Part shown: in pieces, positions 59,301 through 64,000 of the stretch | Layout of the letters: every line of letters begins with the position of its first letter | How positions within the stretch are numbered: the stretch's first letter is position 1 | NCBI RefSeq assembly: GCF_000012985.1 | Contig: NC_007645.1 | Coordinates: forward strand, 6,040,001-6,104,000 | Source: Hahella chejuensis KCTC 2396 | Lineage (GTDB): Bacteria; Pseudomonadota; Gammaproteobacteria; Pseudomonadales; Oleiphilaceae | Reading direction: 5' to 3' | Length of the DNA stretch: 64,000 nucleotides | Program-made: the position numbers and the translations under genes | Notes under the pieces: model-generated | Databases searched by the model: none | Seen by the model: only the letters and a program-made list of their open reading frames with translations | Told to the model about the DNA's origin: nothing

Positions 59301-60796
59301 GTGGACAGTACCGCCATCGGCGCATCGTCTCCCATAGAGCCAACCGCTTCCTGGCCGGATTCAGCCAGCGGACGCAACACCTGATCGCGCTCTTCAAAGG
59401 AAACCATGAACATTTTCATGTATTCATGCAGGTTTTCCTTTTCCATCAGCGTGAATTCAGGCGTCTGCTGATTAAGTTTGGTTTCCACACGCAGTGCGTT
59501 TTCGCGTAACCACTTTTTATAGGGATGCGCCGATTTCAGACGATTGTCCACGTCCTGAGTATGCAGCACTTCACCAGTATGGGTGTCTACAGCCAGAATT
59601 TGTCCCGGCCCGACGCGCCCTTTGGCGACGACATCCTCAGATTTATATCCATAAGTGCCCACTTCTGAAGCAAGCGTGATATAGCCATTCTTGGTGATGA
59701 CCCAGCGTGCTGGACGCAACCCGTTCCGGTCCAGCAGACAGACCGCGTAACGACCGTCCGTCAACACGACGCCGGCAGGTCCATCCCAGGGCTCCATATG
59801 CATGGAGTTGTATTCATAAAACGCGCGCAAATCCGGGTCCATGGTGTCCACGTTCTGCCACGCTGGCGGGATCATCATACGAACGGCGCGGAAGAGATTA
59901 ACACCGCCGGCTAGCAAGACCTCTAACATGTTGTCCATGGAGGAAGAGTCTGAGCCAATGCGGTTCACAATCGGTTGCAATGCTTCCAGATCAGGCAGAT
60001 GCGGCGACTTGAATTTACTCGCCCGCGCCATCGCCCAGTTACGGTTACCGTCAATAGTGTTGATTTCGCCATTGTGCGCCAGATACCGGAAAGGCTGCGC
60101 CAATGGCCAACGCGGGGCCGTATTGGTTGAAAAGCGTTGATGGAATACGCAAATAGCGGTTTCCAAGCGCACATCGCCAAGGTCCAGATAAAAATTTGGC
60201 AGATCGACGGGCATCATCAGCCCTTTGTAAGAAAGCACTTGGCTCGACAAGCTACAGATGTAGAACTCTTTATCTTCAGCCAGGGCGTTTTCCGCCATTC
60301 TACGGGCGATGTACAGCTTGACTGCGAACTCATGCTCATTAACCCCTTTCGGGGCTTCAACAAATATTTGTTCAATAACGGGCAAACAATCCAGAGCCAT
60401 AGGCCCTAGACATTCCGTATTCGTAGGAACCAAACGCCATCCGAGGGTTTTTACGCCTTGTTCGGCCAGCGCGGACTCCAAGCGCTCGCGGGCGGCTTTC
60501 GCCATAGCGTCGTCCTGATTCAGGAACAACATGCCTACCGCGTAATTCGCGCCTAACTCAATATTAAAGCTTTCTTTGGCTATCGCCCTCAGAAAGGAAT
60601 CAGGCTTTTGTATCAGTAACCCACAACCGTCGCCGGTTTTGCCATCCGCAGCGATACCACCTCGATGAGTCATGCATGTGAGGGACTCAATAGCGGTGCG
60701 CAGCAGATCATGGCTGGCTTGCCCATTCATATGGGCGATCAAACCAAAACCACAGTTATCTTTGAACTCACCTGGTTGATACAGACCTGTCTTCAT
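56345..60796 (-). CDS. gltB: Glutamate synthase large (alpha) subunit
   Basis: GltB uses glutamine and 2-oxoglutarate to form two glutamates, the GOGAT half of ammonia assimilation. The 1483-residue precursor begins with a short propeptide ahead of the nucleophile cysteine (FKDNCGFGL), which becomes residue 1. An N-terminal class II amidotransferase domain, the FMN synthase domain ([33 protein letters not shown]), a 3Fe-4S region, and the GXGXG beta-helix ([17 protein letters not shown]) follow. ATG 60796 has GAGAGAAAG upstream. Its promoter overlaps an inverted repeat. Confidence 0.97.
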   Translation of the reverse strand: MKTGLYQPGEFKDNCGFGLIAHMNGQASHDLLRTAIESLTCMTHRGGIAADGKTGDGCGLLIQKPDSFLRAIAKESFNIELGANYAVGMLFLNQDDAMAKAARERLESALAEQGVKTLGWRLVPTNTECLGPMALDCLPVIEQIFVEAPKGVNEHEFAVKLYIARRMAENALAEDKEFYICSLSSQVLSYKGLMMPVDLPNFYLDLGDVRLETAICVFHQRFSTNTAPRWPLAQPFRYLAHNGEINTIDGNRNWAMARASKFKSPHLPDLEALQPIVNRIGSDSSSMDNMLEVLLAGGVNLFRAVRMMIPPAWQNVDTMDPDLRAFYEYNSMHMEPWDGPAGVVLTDGRYAVCLLDRNGLRPARWVITKNGYITLASEVGTYGYKSEDVVAKGRVGPGQILAVDTHTGEVLHTQDVDNRLKSAHPYKKWLRENALRVETKLNQQTPEFTLMEKENLHEYMKMFMVSFEERDQVLRPLAESGQEAVGSMGDDAPMAVLSTRIRSVADYFRQKFAQVTNPPIDPLRETIVMSLETCLGAERNVFQETAQHANRIILSTPVLSPAKFFRIANLQREGFSVEKIKLSYRPELGLKQAIEAVADQAENAARNGRVLLILSDNGINQGELPINAFMATGAVHHRLVNKGLRCDANIIVETAWARDPHHFAVLFGFGATAVYPYLSYQVLNDLINTGEVLIDPIEAKNNYRKGINKGLLKILSKMGISTIASYRGAQLFEAVGLADDVVDLCFCGVSSRIQGASFYDFQAEQTELAKMAWAKRKPILQGGLLKFVHGGEYHAYNPDVVGALQKAVREGDYGVYQEYASYVNGRAPMTLRDLFKISDKVKPISIDEVEPLENILPRFDSAAMSIGALSPEAHEALAVAMNRLGGRSNSGEGGEDPARYGTEKRSKIKQVASGRFGVTPHYLVSADVLQIKVAQGAKPGEGGQLPGGKVNQLIARLRYAVPGVTLISPPPHHDIYSIEDLAQLIFDLKQVNPEALVSVKLVSEPGVGTIAAGVAKAYADLITISGYDGGTGASPLTSIKYAGSPWELGLSEAHQALRANDLRGNVRLQTDGGLKTGLDVVKAAILGAESFGFGTGPMVALGCKYLRICHLNNCATGVATQNKDLRDKHFQGTVEMAINYFKFVATETREWMAKLGVRSLEELVGRTDLLEILPGATAKQRNLDLTPMLSNDAIPADKPHTCQAERNAPYDKGRLAEEMVQAALPAIEANSGGEYEFHVTNCDRSIGARLSGEIARRHGNQGMAEKPLVFRLTGTAGQSFGVWNAGGLHMHLEGDANDYVGKGMTGGKLTIRPPQNSSFASQETSIIGNTCLYGATGGKLFAAGVAGERFGVRNSGAYAVVEGVGDHCCEYMTGGMVTVLGKTGYNFGAGMTGGFAYVLDLENRFVDRYNHELVEIHRITSEAMEAYRNYLRDVIDEHVRETGSAWAENMLDNFDDYVGRFWLVKPKAASLASLMDSTRARPE

Positions 60797-60888
60797 ATGC
60801 TTTCTCTCACTTAAATCCTTACGAATCAAAAGCTTGCCTGAAAGAAATCAAAACCAAGCAGCTTTTGATAGGCAAAAATGGGCCGCCC

Positions 60889-60917
60889 ATAATACACACG
60901 GACAGGCCTTAGCTCAA
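60889..60917 (-). promoter_or_regulatory. Candidate promoter of gltB
   Basis: On the minus strand TTGAGC (60912–60917) is followed after 17 bases by TATTAT (60889–60894). It would start gltB about 85 bases upstream of its ATG. Confidence 0.5.
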
Positions 60918-60932
60918 ATCTAAAGAGATTTG
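60915..60932. promoter_or_regulatory. Palindrome overlapping the gltB -35 box (possible operator)
   Basis: CAAATC (60915–60920) and GATTTG (60927–60932) flank TAAAGA and overlap the -35 of the gltB promoter. It is a likely binding site; the regulator is unknown. Confidence 0.4.
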
Positions 60933-60998
60933 TTAATTAGTAAAAATACCTAAAGGTTTGTGCTTATAACAGAGGTAAGAGAGAAAAAGTCTCGATCC

Positions 60999-62630
60999 TT
61001 ATTTGACCAAGCCTTGCAAACCGGAAATACTGCGCACCCACGCCCCCTGCTCAACCAAAGGTTGGGGGAGCTGGGCGAGCGCTTCTTTGGCTTGCTCAAT
61101 GGAAGGGTAAACGCCGCGTAATACGACATACCAGTCTTTCCCTTGATACAGGGATTTGACGTAAAAATCCTGAGTGTCTCCCTCCCGTCGCAGGAAGGTT
61201 TGCACCGACTCTTTATGCAAACTGCCCAACAGCTGGATTGTCCAGGCTGTCGACGCCTGTGACTGAAGCCATTCATTAGTGCGGAAATAGTGGTCCAAGT
61301 CGTCCACAACCTCTGCAGTAGGGACATTATTTTCCAATGGCTTGACTTTAGAAGGGTTTTTCTTCGCCGCAATCTGAGTGAAGGATTCAGGCTCCTCCAC
61401 TGGCGCCAGCTCTTTTAGAACAGCTGCCGGCAGTGCTGGATCAGAATACTTGCTCTCGACATCCGCACTAACCTTCTCTACTGGCGTCTTTGCAGGGGCC
61501 GCAGCAACCACCACCGTTTGATTCGCCTCTTTCTCAACTTTCTGAGTCTGAGCAGCCGCATCTTCTGGCTTCGCGCCGCTCTCTGATTCTGGCGGCAACT
61601 CGTCGAACACATCAGCGACTGGCTCGACGGGAGTTTCGGTGTGGATAACAGGGGCTTCGACTTCTGGTTCCGGCGCTGGGAGCTTTATTGTCACCCTGGA
61701 AGCGTCTGCAGTGGCGCTTTCCACCTTGGGCGCCGCCTCGTAGCGCCACGCAATAAAGCCAACGCCGCCCACAAATATCGCCAACAAAAAGCCGGAAACC
61801 AGCTGATACAACTTAGTAGAAGAACTAAAGCTTCTTTTTGGCTTCGCCGCCTCAGCGGAGAGAAGCAGAGACCCTGCAAGGCGATCAATTCGTCCCGGTA
61901 TGCCCTTGCTTAGTTGGTATAATTTACCCACTACCGCAGGTGGTATTTCTCCTTCACCACCACTCCACCCGGCCGCACGGAGCTTCTCATTCAAATAACG
62001 AGAAGTATCGCTAAGGTCCAGCGGCGGAACGCCGACATACTGCACGGAAGTCCCCCGCGCGCCGCAGGCGCGGGCAAGCTGCTGAGTGATCTGTAGCTGC
62101 CCCACCAACAATAAGCCGAAGGCTCCGGATTGTTCGGGGTTGAAGCGTGTGACAAGCAGCTCAAGAGATTCATCTGACAGCTCATGAGCGTCGTCAATAA
62201 TAAAAAGGGTGCGCAGGCCTGACGCAAAGCTTCTCTCGCAGCTCTGCATTATTTCCGCCAGTAAAACCTTAGTGGAGAGGTTACTTTCAGCCGTTGGCAG
62301 TTCAAGGCCCGTCGCCAACTGTATAACAAGCGCCTCGGCGCCTTCCAACAGACCCGGCTTCAACAGCACAATTCTAAGCGCTTCGCCTTCCAGCTCAATC
62401 AGGCGTTTTAGCAGTAAAGACTTACCACCTCCTTTCGGGGCGGTCAGGGCGACAATGCGTTCCGCAAAATGAATCAGATGGCGCAGGTTTTCAATAACCT
62501 CGCCATAACGCCCCACTTGCAGCAGATCAGCGCGACGGCCGTCAAAAGGGTCGCCGTCTACGCCATAGACCTCACGCCATACGTCTAACGCAAACGCTGG
62601 CTCCTGCTGTACGCCTGTTTCTTGCATCAA
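60999..62630 (-). CDS. damX: DamX-like protein: AAA ATPase-type domain, one membrane segment and SPOR domain
   Basis: The 543-residue protein combines an N-terminal cytoplasmic AAA/ExeA-like domain (about 1–265), one transmembrane helix (about 282–300, LVSGFLLAIFVGGVGFIAW), a long Pro/Glu/Ala-rich periplasmic linker, and a C-terminal SPOR domain (about 455–535; WTIQLLGSLHKESVQTFLRR) that binds denuded septal glycans. The P-loop reads APKGGGKS with Ala in place of the first Gly; Walker B FIIDDAHEL is good. It follows aroB as damX does in E. coli and as PA5037 does in P. aeruginosa. Function is probably in cell division. Confidence 0.85.
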   Translation of the reverse strand: MMQETGVQQEPAFALDVWREVYGVDGDPFDGRRADLLQVGRYGEVIENLRHLIHFAERIVALTAPKGGGKSLLLKRLIELEGEALRIVLLKPGLLEGAEALVIQLATGLELPTAESNLSTKVLLAEIMQSCERSFASGLRTLFIIDDAHELSDESLELLVTRFNPEQSGAFGLLLVGQLQITQQLARACGARGTSVQYVGVPPLDLSDTSRYLNEKLRAAGWSGGEGEIPPAVVGKLYQLSKGIPGRIDRLAGSLLLSAEAAKPKRSFSSSTKLYQLVSGFLLAIFVGGVGFIAWRYEAAPKVESATADASRVTIKLPAPEPEVEAPVIHTETPVEPVADVFDELPPESESGAKPEDAAAQTQKVEKEANQTVVVAAAPAKTPVEKVSADVESKYSDPALPAAVLKELAPVEEPESFTQIAAKKNPSKVKPLENNVPTAEVVDDLDHYFRTNEWLQSQASTAWTIQLLGSLHKESVQTFLRREGDTQDFYVKSLYQGKDWYVVLRGVYPSIEQAKEALAQLPQPLVEQGAWVRSISGLQGLVK

Positions 62631-62641
62631 AGTTCGAACAA

Positions 62642-63739
62642 CTAATGAGTGGTGAAAAGCGCCAAGGTTTCCTGCAGCATGTCCGCAGGGAAGTCAGCAG
62701 TCACATCAGCCCGTCCCAGCGACTCCAACAGCACCAGGCGCAACTGCCCATCCAGCACTTTTTTATCGATAGCCATATAACGGATAAAATCGCCTTTCGT
62801 CATACTCACTGGGGGACGGACAGGCAAATCCGCACGACTGATCAATTTTGTAATTCGCTCGCAATCCTGCTCATTCAGTCTTCCCATACGACGCGATAAA
62901 TCCGCCGCCATCAACATTCCTACGGCTACCGCTTCGCCATGCAACCACTCTTTGTAGTGGGTGTAAGCTTCAATAGCATGTCCGAAGGTATGGCCGAGGT
63001 TCAATATGGCGCGTAGCCCCTGCTCTGTCTCATCTGCAGCGACCACTTCCGCTTTAATTTCACAGGAACGCTTAATGGCGTGGGTAATGGCGGCAGCGTC
63101 GAGCTCCTTAATCAGGTCAATATTCTCTTCCAGCCAGCTAAAAAACGCCTGATCGTAAATAAGACCATACTTAATAACTTCCGCCAGGCCCGCTGACACT
63201 TCCGCCGCCGGGAGGGTTTTGAGCGTGTCTGTGTCAATAACCACTGCTCTCGGCTGGTAGAAGGCGCCTATCATATTTTTACCCTGCGGATGATTCACGC
63301 CGGTTTTGCCGCCAACCGAAGAATCCACCTGCGATAATAAAGTGGTAGGGACCTGAATAAAGTCCACCCCTCGCTGATAGCAAGCGGCGGCGAAGCCGGT
63401 CATATCGCCGATCACGCCACCGCCAAGGGCGATAAGCGTTGTAGTACGGTTATGTTTCTGGGTTAGCAGATGGTCAAAGATGTTATTCAGTGAGTCCAGA
63501 TTCTTGAACTGCTCACCATCTTCCAAGATCGTCTTGTCAACTTGAAAGCCTTCAAGACTGGCCTCAAGCTGCGCCAAATAAAGAGGAGCGATCGTTTCAT
63601 TGGTGACGATCATCACCTGCTTGCGCCTAATGGCGTCCGTAAAATAGCTCGATACCTTCAGCAAGCCTGCTCCGATGTAGATTGGGTAGCTACGGTCGCC
63701 TAGCTCGACCTGAAGGGTTTCCATAGTCATCTGTTTCAT
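62642..63739 (-). CDS. aroB: 3-dehydroquinate synthase
   Basis: AroB converts DAHP to dehydroquinate in the shikimate pathway, using NAD and a metal ion. The protein (up to 365 residues) has the [19 protein letters not shown] segment, [19 protein letters not shown] and the metal ligands in [15 protein letters not shown] 63739 overlaps the aroK stop (ATGA), so coupling is likely; ATG 63724 ([12 protein letters not shown]) matches the family N-terminus better, but neither has a ribosome site at ideal spacing. Confidence 0.95.
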   Translation of the reverse strand: MKQMTMETLQVELGDRSYPIYIGAGLLKVSSYFTDAIRRKQVMIVTNETIAPLYLAQLEASLEGFQVDKTILEDGEQFKNLDSLNNIFDHLLTQKHNRTTTLIALGGGVIGDMTGFAAACYQRGVDFIQVPTTLLSQVDSSVGGKTGVNHPQGKNMIGAFYQPRAVVIDTDTLKTLPAAEVSAGLAEVIKYGLIYDQAFFSWLEENIDLIKELDAAAITHAIKRSCEIKAEVVAADETEQGLRAILNLGHTFGHAIEAYTHYKEWLHGEAVAVGMLMAADLSRRMGRLNEQDCERITKLISRADLPVRPPVSMTKGDFIRYMAIDKKVLDGQLRLVLLESLGRADVTADFPADMLQETLALFTTH

Positions 63740-64000
63740 CGCTCGACAGTTTCCTCACGTGATGCCCGAAGTGTTTTCACAATATCCCGCACGACTCCTT
63801 TGGGACGCTTACTATCGGTACTGATAATCAGGTCAGCTATGGATCTGTATATTGGCTCGCGTACTGACATTAGTTTCTTCAGCACACTGAGAGGGTCTTC
63901 ACTACGCAACAAAGGTCTTTTGCGGTCTTTCCGAGTGCGCTGATATTGCTGCTCTACGGAGGTATGGAGATAAACGATGAAGCCGTTTTCTTTCAATGCG
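63736..64000 (-). CDS. aroK: Shikimate kinase (partial, C-terminal part)
   Basis: Only the last 87 residues are in the window; the gene continues beyond the right edge. The segment [23 protein letters not shown] contains the conserved arginines of the LID region of shikimate kinase I, and the tail [10 protein letters not shown] fits the family. It phosphorylates shikimate. It overlaps aroB by 4 bases. In Pseudomonas, pilQ lies on its other side. Confidence 0.93.
   Translation of the reverse strand, partial: ALKENGFIVYLHTSVEQQYQRTRKDRKRPLLRSEDPLSVLKKLMSVREPIYRSIADLIISTDSKRPKGVVRDIVKTLRASREETVER

Overview
The window is chromosomal core DNA from a gammaproteobacterium related to Pseudomonas and the Oceanospirillales. 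Gene content and order (pilSR–minor pilins–ispH–fkpB–lspA–ileS–ribF–murJ–rpsT; aroK–aroB–damX–gltBD–hemE), a ribBX-type riboflavin gene and a wax-ester-synthase-like acyltransferase suggest a marine genus such as Hahella. That genus name is inference from memory, not a search. Coding density is high. I found no rRNA, tRNA, CRISPR array, insertion sequence, prophage or origin. About 54 protein genes are supported; msrQ runs off the left edge and aroK off the right edge.

Layout: 1–1402 msrQ and msrP (periplasmic methionine sulfoxide repair). 1482–5718 pssA and ilvI-ilvH-ilvC (phosphatidylserine and branched-chain amino acids). 6156–6599 a DUF4124 protein. 6621–11079 clpB behind a clear sigma-32 promoter, then pgeF and rluD. 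11209–12036 bamD, convergent with nadE (12104–13732). 13902–25065 a type IV pilus locus: pilS-pilR, fimT, and an oppositely oriented fimU-pilV-pilW-pilX-pilY1-pilE operon. 25217–33339 ispH, fkpB, lspA, ileS, ribF, murJ and divergent rpsT. 33403–36522 proB, obgE, rpmA, rplU. 37025–39675 ispB and a WS/DGAT acyltransferase. 39695–42370 an AMMECR1/MEMO pair, a DUF2057 lipoprotein and a DUF6316 small protein. 42375–49672 the glyA, nrdR, ribD-ribE-ribBX-ribH-nusB-thiL-pgpA series. 50058–52201 ettA and a PilZ protein. 52211–64000 aroK, aroB, damX, gltB, gltD, hemE, radA, all leftward.

Functional links: riboflavin genes (ribD, ribE, ribBX, ribH) supply RibF, which makes FMN and FAD. Envelope functions recur: BamD (outer-membrane protein assembly), LspA (lipoprotein signal peptidase), MurJ (lipid II flippase), IspB (quinone side chain), PssA and PgpA (phospholipids), PgeF (peptidoglycan fidelity), DamX (SPOR division protein). 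Type IV pilus assembly depends on the minor pilins and PilY1 here and probably on pilMNOPQ beyond the right edge, next to aroK in Pseudomonas.

No obviously new multi-gene system appears. The points most worth a second look are a tandem CCGTTTATC box (AlgR-like) before fimU, a WS/DGAT whose HHxxxDG motif reads HHSVING, an AMMECR1–MEMO pair without its radical-SAM partner, a minor-pilin operon that is inverted and AT-rich in parts, a dockerin-like calcium loop in PilY1, and inverted repeats around gltB.
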